Assembly (NCBI RefSeq): GCF_026625885.1
Contig: NZ_CP113068.1
Span: forward strand, 3,038,001-3,102,000
Direction of reading: 5' to 3'
Origin: Roseateles sp. SL47
Lineage (GTDB): Bacteria > Pseudomonadota > Gammaproteobacteria > Burkholderiales > Burkholderiaceae_C
DNA: 64,000 nucleotides
Below are positions 53,029 to 62,373 of this stretch, piece after piece. How positions within the stretch are numbered: position 1 is the first letter of the stretch; each line of letters begins with the position of its first letter. Under the pieces are notes generated by a model. That model saw nothing but the letters and a program-made list of their open reading frames with translations, was not told the origin of the DNA and did no database searches. Made by a program: the position numbers and the translations under genes.

Positions 53029-56000
53029 TCATGCGGTGGTCGTGGGGGCCCCCAACAGACGGAGTACTTCCCGCACCGCCTGGGCCCGGTCCTTCGGATC
53101 GGTCAGGGCCTTGTCGATGCGCAGCTTTTCATTGCCCACCAGCTTGATGTTGCGGTTCTTCTGCACCAGCTCAATCACCCGCAAGGCGTCAATCGGCGGA
53201 TTGGGGCGGAAGTTGATGTTGATGACGGTCGGTGCCGCATCGATCTTCAAGACGCCATACGGCTTGGCCAATACGCGCAGGCGGTGGGTGTCAAACAGCG
53301 TCTGGCCTTGCGGCGGCAGCTTGCCGAAACGGTCGGTGATTTCTTCCAGCATCGCATCGATCTGGTCGGTCTTGTCCGCCGTGGCCAGCCGCTTGTAGAG
53401 CGACAAGCGTTGATGCACGTCGCCGCAGTAGGCATCCGGCAGCAGGGCCGGGGCATGCAGGTTGATTTCGGTGGTGGCGGACAAAGGGCTGAGCAGATCC
53501 GGTTCACGCCCGGCCTTCAGCGAACGCACCGCTTCCGAGAGCATGTCGTTGTAGAGCTGGAAGCCCACTTCCATCATGTTGCCGCTCTGGTTTTCACCCA
53601 GCACTTCACCCGCGCCGCGAATCTCCAGGTCATGCATGGCCAGATAGAAGCCGGACCCCAGTTCTTCCATGTTCTGGATGGCCTCCAGCCGCTGGGCGGC
53701 CTGTTTGGTCAGACCTTCGATGTCCGGCACCATCAGATAGGCGTAAGCCTGGTGGTGGGACCGGCCCACACGGCCGCGCAGCTGATGCAATTGAGCCAGC
53801 CCGAACTTGTCGGCACGGCTGATCACGATGGTGTTGGCGCTGGGGACGTCGATGCCGGTCTCGATGATGGTGGAGCACAGCAGCAGGTTGTGCTTGCCCC
53901 CCACGAACTCCCGCATCACCCGTTCCAGTTCCCGCTCCGGCATCTGGCCATGGGCCACCACGATGCGGGCTTCTGGCAGCAGTTCCTGCAGCTTCATGCG
54001 CCGGTTTTCGATGGTTTCCACTTCGTTGTGCAGGAAGTAGACCTGGCCGCCCCGCTTGAGTTCGCGCAGCACCGCTTCCCGGATGGTGCCGCTGTTTTCA
54101 CTGCGCACGAAGGTCTTGATGGCCAGGCGGCGCTGGGGCGCCGTGGCGATCACGCTGAGGTCGCGCAGGCCTTCCAGCGCCATGCCCAGGGTGCGGGGGA
54201 TCGGCGTGGCGGTGAGAGTGAGCACATCCACCTCGGCCCGCATCGCCTTCATGGCTTCTTTGTGGCGGACGCCAAAGCGGTGTTCTTCGTCGATCACCAG
54301 CAGGCCCAGCCGCTTGAATTTCACATCCGCCGACAGCAGCTTGTGGGTCCCGATGACGATGTCGATGGAGCCATCCGCCAGGCCTTCCATGGCGGCCTTG
54401 ATTTCCTTGGTGGACCGGAAACGGCTCATCTCGGCCACCTTGACCGGCCATTTGCCGAAGCGGTCCGCAATGTTCTGGAAGTGTTGTTCGGCCAGCAGGG
54501 TGGTGGGGGCCAGCACGGCCACCTGCTTGCCACCCATCACGGCCACAAAGGCGGCGCGCAGGGCCACCTCGGTCTTGCCGAAACCCACATCGCCGCAGAC
54601 CAGCCGGTCCATCGGGCGCGGGCTGATCATGTCCTGGATGACCGCGTGGATGGCCGCCCGCTGGTCGGGGGTCTCCTCAAAACCGAAGCTGGCGGCAAAG
54701 GCTTCATAGTCGTGCGGCGAGTAGCGGAAGGCATGGCCTTCACGCGCGGCACGGCGGGCATACAGGTTGAGCAGTTCGGCGGCGGTGTCACGCACCTGTT
54801 CGGCGGCCTTGCGTCGGGCCTTGTCCCACTGACCGGAGCCGAGCTTGTGCAGCGGCGCTTCTTCCGGGCTGACACCGGTATAGCGGCTGATCAGATGCAG
54901 TTGGGCCACCGGCACATACAAGGTGGCTTTGTCGGCGTATTCCAGATGCAGGAATTCGCTGGGGCCTTCCCCCAGATCGATGTTGATCAGCCCCAGATAC
55001 CGGCCAATGCCGTGGCTGGTATGCACCACCGGATCACCGACCTTCAGCTCGGACAGGTCCTTGATCAACGCATTGACGTCGCTGACCTGCTCCTGCTTGC
55101 GCCGCCGACGGGTGGTCGGTGTGGTGGCAAACAGCTCGGTCTCGGTGAAGAGCTGCAGGATGTGGGGGGCGTCGCCCTCCGCCGCTGCGGGCGCAGTACC
55201 CGCCACCGCCGGATTCACCCAGCTGAAACCGGCCGCCAGCGGGGCCGCCGTGATGGCAAAGCGCTCATCGCCGGCCAGGAATTCGGCCAGGTCCTTGACC
55301 GAGGGGGGATCGATCTTGTTGTCGCGCAGCAGTTCCAGCAGGCTCTCGCGCCGGCCATCGCTTTCGGCCAGCAGCAGCACCCGATGGTCGGTGCTCTTGA
55401 GGTGGCCGGCCAGCCGGGCCAGGGGCTCCTGGGCGCCGCGTTCCACACTCACGTCGGGCAGCGGACGGGCATAGTCCACGGCGTCGCGGCCCCGCACCGA
55501 CAGCACCGCATGGCGGTGCGTGGCGCCAAAGAAGTCCTCCGGCCGGAGGTAGATCTCTTCGGGCGGCAGGATCGGCCGTTCCGGGTCATGCTGCAGGAAA
55601 CGATGACGCTCGCGGGTGTCCGCCCAGAAGCGCTGCAGGGCTTCATCGACCTCGCCGTGCAGCACCAGGCCGGCTTCGGCGGGGAGATAGTCGAAGAGGC
55701 TGGCGACCTGGTCGAAGAACAACGGCAGGTAGTACTCGATGCCCGCTGTGGCCAGGCCGGTGTCGATGTCCTTGTAGATGCGTGACCGGGTCGGGTCGCC
55801 GTCCATCTTCTCGCGCCAGCGGGCCCGGAAGGCCTTGCGGGACGCTTCGTCCATCGGGAATTCACGGCCCGGCAGCAGGCGCACATCCGGCACCGGATAC
55901 AGGCTGCGCTGGCTGTCCGGATCGAACACACGAATGGAGTCCACCTCGTCGCCAAACAGGTCGACGCGGTAAGGCACGGCCGAGCCCATCGGGAACAGGT

Positions 56001-56529
56001 CGATCAGACCGCCACGCACCGCATATTCGCCGGGTGACACCACCTGGCTGACATGCTGATAACCGCCGAGCGTGAGCTGCTGCTTGAGCGCCGACTCATC
56101 CAGCCGCTGCTTCTGCCGGAAGTTGAAGGTGGTGGCCGCCAGGAAGGACGGCGGGGCCAGCCGGGTGAGCGCGGTGGTGGCGGGCAGCAGCACCACATCC
56201 AGGTCGCGGTCGGCCGTGGCCTTGTCATTGGCCTGCAGCAGGCGCCACAAGGTGGCCAGACGCTCGGAAATCAGGTCCTGGTGAGGACTGAAGCTGTCAT
56301 ACGGCAACGTCTCCCAATCCGGAAACACCGCGACCCTCAGCGCCGGGGCGAAGAACTTGAGCTCGTCCTCCAGCCGCTGGGTGTCACCCGGCTCTGCGGT
56401 CACCACCACGGTCAGCCGTCCGGCAGCCACCTGCTGGTGTGCAAAGGTGGCCAGCAGCAAGGCATCGGCAGAGCCGATCGGGCGGGGTTGTGTGAAGCGT
56501 TTACCAGGAGCGATGGAGGGAAGCTGCAT
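53029..56529 (-). CDS. mfd: Transcription-repair coupling factor
   Basis: Mfd removes RNA polymerase stalled at DNA damage and recruits UvrA. The 1,166-residue protein is of normal length. It has an N-terminal UvrB-like part, an RNA-polymerase-interacting region in the middle (DPVVHTSHGIGRYLGLI near 510), and a helicase core. The P-loop is GDVGFGKTEVALRAA and the DExx box is IDEEHRFG. TATPIPRTLGMAL and TNxxS-like QLRGRVGRS motifs follow. The start ATG at 56529 (MQLPSIAPGKRF) is preferred over a longer frame. A two-partner secretion locus lies upstream. Confidence 0.96.
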   Translation of the reverse strand: MQLPSIAPGKRFTQPRPIGSADALLLATFAHQQVAAGRLTVVVTAEPGDTQRLEDELKFFAPALRVAVFPDWETLPYDSFSPHQDLISERLATLWRLLQANDKATADRDLDVVLLPATTALTRLAPPSFLAATTFNFRQKQRLDESALKQQLTLGGYQHVSQVVSPGEYAVRGGLIDLFPMGSAVPYRVDLFGDEVDSIRVFDPDSQRSLYPVPDVRLLPGREFPMDEASRKAFRARWREKMDGDPTRSRIYKDIDTGLATAGIEYYLPLFFDQVASLFDYLPAEAGLVLHGEVDEALQRFWADTRERHRFLQHDPERPILPPEEIYLRPEDFFGATHRHAVLSVRGRDAVDYARPLPDVSVERGAQEPLARLAGHLKSTDHRVLLLAESDGRRESLLELLRDNKIDPPSVKDLAEFLAGDERFAITAAPLAAGFSWVNPAVAGTAPAAAEGDAPHILQLFTETELFATTPTTRRRRKQEQVSDVNALIKDLSELKVGDPVVHTSHGIGRYLGLINIDLGEGPSEFLHLEYADKATLYVPVAQLHLISRYTGVSPEEAPLHKLGSGQWDKARRKAAEQVRDTAAELLNLYARRAAREGHAFRYSPHDYEAFAASFGFEETPDQRAAIHAVIQDMISPRPMDRLVCGDVGFGKTEVALRAAFVAVMGGKQVAVLAPTTLLAEQHFQNIADRFGKWPVKVAEMSRFRSTKEIKAAMEGLADGSIDIVIGTHKLLSADVKFKRLGLLVIDEEHRFGVRHKEAMKAMRAEVDVLTLTATPIPRTLGMALEGLRDLSVIATAPQRRLAIKTFVRSENSGTIREAVLRELKRGGQVYFLHNEVETIENRRMKLQELLPEARIVVAHGQMPERELERVMREFVGGKHNLLLCSTIIETGIDVPSANTIVISRADKFGLAQLHQLRGRVGRSHHQAYAYLMVPDIEGLTKQAAQRLEAIQNMEELGSGFYLAMHDLEIRGAGEVLGENQSGNMMEVGFQLYNDMLSEAVRSLKAGREPDLLSPLSATTEINLHAPALLPDAYCGDVHQRLSLYKRLATADKTDQIDAMLEEITDRFGKLPPQGQTLFDTHRLRVLAKPYGVLKIDAAPTVININFRPNPPIDALRVIELVQKNRNIKLVGNEKLRIDKALTDPKDRAQAVREVLRLLGAPTTTA

Positions 56530-56752
56530 AGCGCACAAATAAGGACAGCCCCGGGAGGGGGCCTGACGGGATTGTAGGGAGTGTGGGCAACCCGCGTGCG
56601 GGGGAGGGCTCGTCACAACATGGGGCGTGTGTGGCCGAACCTAGGGGGGGAGTTCCTAACCAGTGGGGTGGTGGCACCTGACTGAAATCCAGGAGTGCGC
56701 GGGGCATCCACACAGATGGGGGCAATTGGCCTCGCGAGGGGGAATTTCAAGA

Positions 56753-58606
56753 ATGACCGTCATCGGCAACTCTGCTCACCAAGGTCTGAACCTCGTGTCC
56801 TCCATCCGCTTTTCACGTCCACGGGCCCCGGCAATTGTTCCTGCCGCTCCTTCCGTTCCTGCCCCTCCTTTCGCTTCCTCCGCTCCTTCCGCTGCGCCGG
56901 CCTGGTGGGCGATCTGGTCTCCCGAGCGTGCGCCATGGGGCCTCGCCGGCCACCGCCTGCGGCAGATCACGCTGGCTGCGGCTGCGGCTGCGGCTGCGGT
57001 GGCCCTGGCCCCCGCCTGGGCGCAGGCCCAGGCGCTCCCGCCCGATGCGGGCCTGCTGCAGCTGGACAAGGGGCCGATGAAGCAACCTGCTCGTCCGCAG
57101 GAGCTTCCCCGTCCGGTCGATCCACGGCTGGCGGCAGACGCGTCCCCATCTGCGCGCACCGTCGCCATTGATCGCGTGGTGGTGGAGGGCAGTTCACTGG
57201 TGTCGCAGGAAGAGTGGGACCAGCGTTTCTTTGACGTGAGTGAGCAGGCGCTGTCGCTGGCTCAGATGCGGGCGCTGGCCGCGCAGGTGCAACGGGTGGT
57301 GCAGCAGGCCGGGCGTCCATTCGCCGTAGCGTATCTGCCGCCGCAGGATCTGAGCACCCGCGAACTGGTGATCCGGGTGGTGGAAGGCCGTTATGGTCAG
57401 GTCACGGGTCAAGGCGCCCTGGCCAGTGAAGGCGCCGGCTGGATGACGCCCTTGCGTCCCGGCCAGCCGATCGGTCCCGAACTGGAGCGGCAGATGCTGC
57501 TGCTGTCGGAGTTGCCTGGGGTGAAGTCAGTGGCAACCGTCTCGCCAGGGGCGCAACCCGGGGATGCGGATGTGTCTGTCGAAGTGACGCCCGCCCGCGC
57601 CTGGGGCGGAGAGATTCGCGTGGACAACCATGGCAACCGCTACGCGGGGCGCTATCGCGTGCTGGGTTCCCTGCACGTTGACCGCCTGTTGCTGCTGGGT
57701 GACCAACTCAGTCTGGTGGCCGGTACCGGCGATCAAGGTGGTGGGCAGGGCTTGATCGCCTATGCGTTCCCCCTGGGTGCGCAAGGGGTTCGGCTGGAAC
57801 TGTCCGGCGGCTTCAGCCGCTACCAGCTGGGCAAGGAATTCGACATCCTGGATGCCAGCGGCAACGTGGCCACCGTGGCGGGCACGGTGTCCGTTCCGCT
57901 GCAGGTCACGCAGCGCAGCCGTGTGACCTGGCAGACCGGTCTGCAGGGCCAGCGCATCTCCAATCGGCAGCGGCTGTTTGAGGTGGAAGACGCACGTACC
58001 GGTGTGGCCTGGCTCAACACGGTGCAGGCCACCCGTTGGTTGTCCGGCGGGGGGGCGATGTGGGGTAGGGTCTCCGCAGAAACCGGTCGGATCCGCCTGA
58101 ACGACGATCTCTCACGCCAGACCGACGCGCTCACGGCACGCACCGCGGGTGCGTATCTGCTGGTGAGCCTGGATGCCTCGGCGGTGCAGCCGCTGGGGGA
58201 CTGGTCCGTGTATGGCCATGTGGCCGGGCAGGTGGCGGACCGCAATCTTGATCCGTCCAAGAAATGGGTGCTGGGGGGCCCCAACGGCGTAAGGGCCTGG
58301 CCCGCCTCTGAGGGGTCCGGCGATGACGGTGCTCTGGCCCAGGTGGAGCTGCGGCGCCAGATGGGCGGCTTCCAGCCCTTCGCCTTCTTCGATGCCGGGC
58401 GTGTGCAGATCAATCACCAGCCCTGGGTCGAGGGGCGCAATTCCCGCTCGATGGCCGGCGCCGGTGTGGGCCTGCGCATGACGCAAGGGCCTTGGCAGTT
58501 GCAAAGCACAGCGGGCTGGCGCATTGGTGCCGGCCACAAGGCGCCGCAGTCCGATCCGGGGGCGGGTGCCATGCAGTTCTGGCTCAGCCTCGGTTATCAG
58601 CTGTGA
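56753..58606 (+). CDS. TpsB outer-membrane transporter (ShlB/FhaC/HecB family)
   Basis: This 617-residue transporter secretes the exoprotein encoded next to it. It has two POTRA-like domains (near residues 130-280; FDVSEQALSLAQMRALAAQV, and ELVIRVVEGRYGQV). The C-terminal 16-stranded barrel has the family motif near FGSFSR-like FSRYQLGKEFD and ends with a Leu C-terminus. The signal peptide appears to start near residue 70 (ITLAAAAAAAAVALAP). Before it lies a Pro- and Ala-rich region, so either the true start is later or this is an extended signal. The tpsA gene starts 95 bases downstream. Confidence 0.9.
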   Translation: MTVIGNSAHQGLNLVSSIRFSRPRAPAIVPAAPSVPAPPFASSAPSAAPAWWAIWSPERAPWGLAGHRLRQITLAAAAAAAAVALAPAWAQAQALPPDAGLLQLDKGPMKQPARPQELPRPVDPRLAADASPSARTVAIDRVVVEGSSLVSQEEWDQRFFDVSEQALSLAQMRALAAQVQRVVQQAGRPFAVAYLPPQDLSTRELVIRVVEGRYGQVTGQGALASEGAGWMTPLRPGQPIGPELERQMLLLSELPGVKSVATVSPGAQPGDADVSVEVTPARAWGGEIRVDNHGNRYAGRYRVLGSLHVDRLLLLGDQLSLVAGTGDQGGGQGLIAYAFPLGAQGVRLELSGGFSRYQLGKEFDILDASGNVATVAGTVSVPLQVTQRSRVTWQTGLQGQRISNRQRLFEVEDARTGVAWLNTVQATRWLSGGGAMWGRVSAETGRIRLNDDLSRQTDALTARTAGAYLLVSLDASAVQPLGDWSVYGHVAGQVADRNLDPSKKWVLGGPNGVRAWPASEGSGDDGALAQVELRRQMGGFQPFAFFDAGRVQINHQPWVEGRNSRSMAGAGVGLRMTQGPWQLQSTAGWRIGAGHKAPQSDPGAGAMQFWLSLGYQL

Positions 58607-58701
58607 TGCCACAGCGGTTGTGATCCCTTCGTGATGGTCCGCCTTCGCATGGCCAGCGGCGGCATGCGGCGGCGTCAAGTTCCTGTTCTAAAGGCAATTC
58701 C

Positions 58702-61700
58702 ATGCATCTCCTCAGCAATGCCGCTCAAGGCGGTTTGTCCTCCCATTCACGGTGGTCGCGCGGCGGCCGACATGCGTCGTCCTATGTCGGAGGCGTGTTC
58801 GCGTTGTCCGTGCTGAGCCAGGCCATGGCCCAGACCCAGCCTCCGGCACCCGCCGCATTGCCCACCATGCCCACTGTCGTGGCCGGGCAGGCGTCTCTGT
58901 CCACGGCGGGCACCACCCTCACGATCAAGCAAACCACCGACAAGCTCATCACCAACTGGGCCGGATTCAACATCAGCGCCGGCAATACGGTCAGCTTTGA
59001 ACAACCCAGTGCGAAGGCGGTCGCCCTCAATCGGGTGAAGGGTACCGGCAACAGCAAGATCGACGGCACGCTGACCAGCAATGGTCGCGTGTTCCTGGTT
59101 AATCCCAATGGCGTGATCTTCGGGGCGGGCGCCAGTGTGGCGGTAGGCAGCCTGGTGGCGTCCACGCTCGACATCAAGGACGACGATTTCGTTCGCGGCA
59201 GCTACCGCTTTTCCGGCAGCGGTGGCTCGGTGGAAAACAACGCGCGCATCCTTGCCGGCACGGCGTCCAACGATGCCTACGTGGCGCTGATTGGTGGGGC
59301 CGTGACCAACACGGGTGCGCTTCATGCCGGGGAGAACGGCACGGTCGCCATGGGCGCGGGCGCGGATGTGACGCTGGATCTGGGCGGTCCCGTGAGATTG
59401 CGGGTGAACCAGGGGCTGGCGGATGCCGTGATCACCCACTCCGGCAGCGCTTATGCAGGCGGGGGCCAGGTGGTGTTGTCGGCCCTGGGAACCAGCGCGA
59501 TGCATGCCGGTGTCATCAACCAGACGGGCATCCTGAATGCGGAAAACCTGGCGCAGGGGCCGGGCGGCAGTGTCCTGCTAACGGCCGATGGCGGCACGAT
59601 CAACGCCAGCAACGAATTAAATGCCTCGGGTCGGACAGGGGGCGGAACGATCGACTTGCGGGCGAACAAGCTTGAGATCGCCGGCACCCTCAAGGCGGAC
59701 GCCCAGAGCGGAGACGGTGGGCAGATCAGCCTGGGCGCCACGGGCGACCTGCAATTCAAGGCGGCTGGTGTGATCAGCGCCAGTGGTGACAACGGAGGAT
59801 TCGCGTCGCTCCAGTCGGATGGCCAGTTGCTGGTGGCCGGCAGCATCGACGCCGCTGGTCGCGGGGCGGGGACTGGCGGCATTGTGGGCCTTGAGGCGGG
59901 CAGTGCGCTGACCTTGATGAAGAGCGCGAAGGTGCAAAGCGCTCATTCGCTGGATTCGGGCGGGTCCATCACCGTGATCGATGCGGTGCTGAAGGTGGGC
60001 AGCAACGGCGGACTGAACGAAGTGGCAGCGACCCAATTGGGCGGCTGGCTGGATGCTGGGCATGACGTGCAACTCGGCGCCCAGCAGGACCTGACGGTGG
60101 ATGCTGCTGTCACGTCTACCAAACGTGGTGGGTTGGGATTGACCGCGGGGCGGTCCGTGCTGCTCAACGCTTCTTTGGACCTTGGCCAGTCCAGCGTGTC
60201 GGTGGTAGCAAATAGCCAGGACGCTGATCTGAAGGCCGGACGTGGCACCGGGCTGGGTTCGGTCACCATGGCCCAAGGGACCCATCTGGTGTCCAGTGGC
60301 GACGTGTCGCTGAAGGTCGATGGCGACGCCGCAGGGGCCCAGGCCGGTGTCATCACACTCGCCCGGGTCGAAACCGGCACGCTGAATCTGGAGTCGGTCC
60401 GCATGGCCGCCACGCTGGAAGCCAACAACAAGGTGTATGACGGCACCACGGCGGTGACGGTCAAGTCGCTCAGTACCACCGGCCTGGATTTGACGAACAG
60501 CAATCTGAGCCTGAGCAACGACCTGGCCTTTGTTAACAAACAGGTCGGTACGGCCAAGTCCATCGAGGGGCGCATTGCGGTGAAGGGGTTCGACACGGCC
60601 GATCCTTTGCGGACCGCAGCCCTGCGCAATCGCGGGGACGAGGTCACCGTGAGCGGGCAGGCGGACATCACACCCCGGCAGCTGACGCTCAGCCAACTGA
60701 GCGCCAGCGACAAAGTCTATGACGGCCAGACCACGGCGACCGGCCGGATCGGTGCTGATGACCGCATCGCAGGCGATCAACTGAGCCTCTCCTGGACAGC
60801 CGCCTTCGATAACAAGCAAGTGGGCACCAACAAGCAGGTGCAGTTCAGCAACGTCATCTTGCAGGGCGCGGACGCCGGCAACTACACGCTGGACGCCACC
60901 GGACTGGCGACGCAGGCCAGCATCACCAAACGCATGCTGACGGTCAGTGAGTTGACGGCGCAGGACCGGATCTATGACGGTACGACGGACGCTACCGTCG
61001 CCTTTGCGAAGGACAACCGCGTGGCTGGTGATGACCTGACGCTGGCAGCGCAAGGCAGTTTCGACAACAAGCGGGCGGGAACCGGCAAGCTTGTGACGGT
61101 GACCGATGTCGCGCTGTCTGGTGCCGACGCCGCCAACTACGAGCCGGACTACGAAGGTCACACCACACGCGCCAACATTGACACGCGGCTGCTCAGCCTG
61201 AATTCCCTACGAGCCCAGGACAAGATCTATGACGGCAACCGTGACGCCAAGGTCGCCTATGGTGCTGACGACCGGGTGGCGGGAGACGATCTGCGGGTGT
61301 TGGCCATCGGCAGCTTTGACGACCGGAATGTGGGTGTTGGCAAGCGGGTGACGGTCACCGATGTGAAGTTGTCGGGCGGTGATGCGGCCAACTATCGCGT
61401 CGACGCTGTGGGCGCAACCACCACGGCCAGCATCGACCAACGCCTGCTTTCCCTGAGCGACCTGGTGGCGCTGGACAAGGTGTATGACCGGACGTTGGAG
61501 GCGCAGGTGTCGGCCGGCAAGGACGACCGGGTGAAGGGCGATCAGCTGCAGGCGGCCCTGACCGGCCAGTTCGACAGCCGCCACGCGGGCCGGAACAAGA
61601 CGGTGACCGTGACCGGCATCCAACTGACCGGCGACGATGCCGGCAACTATCGGGTGACGGACCAGCCGCTGACCACACAAGCGTCGGTGACACCGCGGAC

Positions 61701-62367
61701 GCTGGGCGTCAGCATCACTGCGTCTGACAAGGTCTATGACGGCCAGGCCGATGCCACCGTCCACTTCAGCGACGACCGACTGTCTGGCGATCACCTCACC
61801 TTGGTCGGGGGGCGCAGTCAGTTTGCTGATGCCAATGCTGGCAAGGACAAGCAGGTCACGGCCTCCCAGTGGCAGTTGGCAGGGGAAGACGCTGGCAACT
61901 ACGTGCTGAATGCACCCCTTTGGCACACCCGCGCCACCATGACGCCCCGTCTTTTGCAAATCACGGCGCCATCGCCGATTCCGTTCGACAAGTTCATGCG
62001 TCCGCAGACGATCGTGATCGGTCACGACGCCTTGGTTACCGACACCGTCCAGGTGGTCGCACAGGCCTTGAAGTGGGGGCCAGCGCCAGGTTTCACCCGG
62101 GCGGTCACCTTGTCAGACCTGAAGATTGAAGGCCCGGCTGCTGGCAACTATCGGCTGGACGTCCCCGGTGTGACGGCGGCGGCCACGGTGTCGGCGCCCC
62201 TTCCGCTGCCAGGCGCCAGTGGGTCGCTGTTGTGCTCAGCCCCCAGCCCATCTGCCTGCGGTGCAGGGGCCACACGCACGCCTGGCTCGACGGCGTCGCA
62301 AGCGCTGGTCATCCAGGCCGAGGGCGTGCGGGTGCCTGCGGATCGGCTGCAGATTGGGGGGGAGTGA
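58702..62367 (+). CDS. TpsA exoprotein, filamentous-hemagglutinin type with YDG repeats
   Basis: This 1,221-residue secreted protein is the partner of the TpsB transporter. The TPS secretion domain lies at residues ~45-290, with VFLVNPNGVIFGAGASVAVG holding the typical NPNG motif. A repetitive beta-helix stretch runs to ~570, then six YDG-type repeats follow. They show KVYDGTTAV / KVYDGQTTA / RIYDGTTDA / KIYDGNRDA / KVYDRTLEA / KVYDGQADA. A degenerate seventh (PFDKFM) follows. Two Cys in SLLCSAPSPSACG near 1170-1180 lie close to the C-terminus. An adhesin role is likely. Confidence 0.92.
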   Translation: MHLLSNAAQGGLSSHSRWSRGGRHASSYVGGVFALSVLSQAMAQTQPPAPAALPTMPTVVAGQASLSTAGTTLTIKQTTDKLITNWAGFNISAGNTVSFEQPSAKAVALNRVKGTGNSKIDGTLTSNGRVFLVNPNGVIFGAGASVAVGSLVASTLDIKDDDFVRGSYRFSGSGGSVENNARILAGTASNDAYVALIGGAVTNTGALHAGENGTVAMGAGADVTLDLGGPVRLRVNQGLADAVITHSGSAYAGGGQVVLSALGTSAMHAGVINQTGILNAENLAQGPGGSVLLTADGGTINASNELNASGRTGGGTIDLRANKLEIAGTLKADAQSGDGGQISLGATGDLQFKAAGVISASGDNGGFASLQSDGQLLVAGSIDAAGRGAGTGGIVGLEAGSALTLMKSAKVQSAHSLDSGGSITVIDAVLKVGSNGGLNEVAATQLGGWLDAGHDVQLGAQQDLTVDAAVTSTKRGGLGLTAGRSVLLNASLDLGQSSVSVVANSQDADLKAGRGTGLGSVTMAQGTHLVSSGDVSLKVDGDAAGAQAGVITLARVETGTLNLESVRMAATLEANNKVYDGTTAVTVKSLSTTGLDLTNSNLSLSNDLAFVNKQVGTAKSIEGRIAVKGFDTADPLRTAALRNRGDEVTVSGQADITPRQLTLSQLSASDKVYDGQTTATGRIGADDRIAGDQLSLSWTAAFDNKQVGTNKQVQFSNVILQGADAGNYTLDATGLATQASITKRMLTVSELTAQDRIYDGTTDATVAFAKDNRVAGDDLTLAAQGSFDNKRAGTGKLVTVTDVALSGADAANYEPDYEGHTTRANIDTRLLSLNSLRAQDKIYDGNRDAKVAYGADDRVAGDDLRVLAIGSFDDRNVGVGKRVTVTDVKLSGGDAANYRVDAVGATTTASIDQRLLSLSDLVALDKVYDRTLEAQVSAGKDDRVKGDQLQAALTGQFDSRHAGRNKTVTVTGIQLTGDDAGNYRVTDQPLTTQASVTPRTLGVSITASDKVYDGQADATVHFSDDRLSGDHLTLVGGRSQFADANAGKDKQVTASQWQLAGEDAGNYVLNAPLWHTRATMTPRLLQITAPSPIPFDKFMRPQTIVIGHDALVTDTVQVVAQALKWGPAPGFTRAVTLSDLKIEGPAAGNYRLDVPGVTAAATVSAPLPLPGASGSLLCSAPSPSACGAGATRTPGSTASQALVIQAEGVRVPADRLQIGGE
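60400..61950. repeat. Six YDG-type coding repeats, 85-residue period
   Basis: The Tyr codon of each YD motif is at 60436, 60718, 60973, 61228, 61483 and 61735. The distances are 282, then 255 three times, then 252 bases: an exact 85-residue unit in the core of the TpsA stalk. Confidence 0.9.
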
Positions 62368-62373
62368 AGCGCC

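Noticed and set aside
52972..55785. 937-codon open frame on the plus strand
   Set aside because: It is the antisense of mfd. The protein is rich in His, Gln and Arg with no motif, and the opposite strand has all Mfd motifs. High-GC codon bias keeps such frames open.
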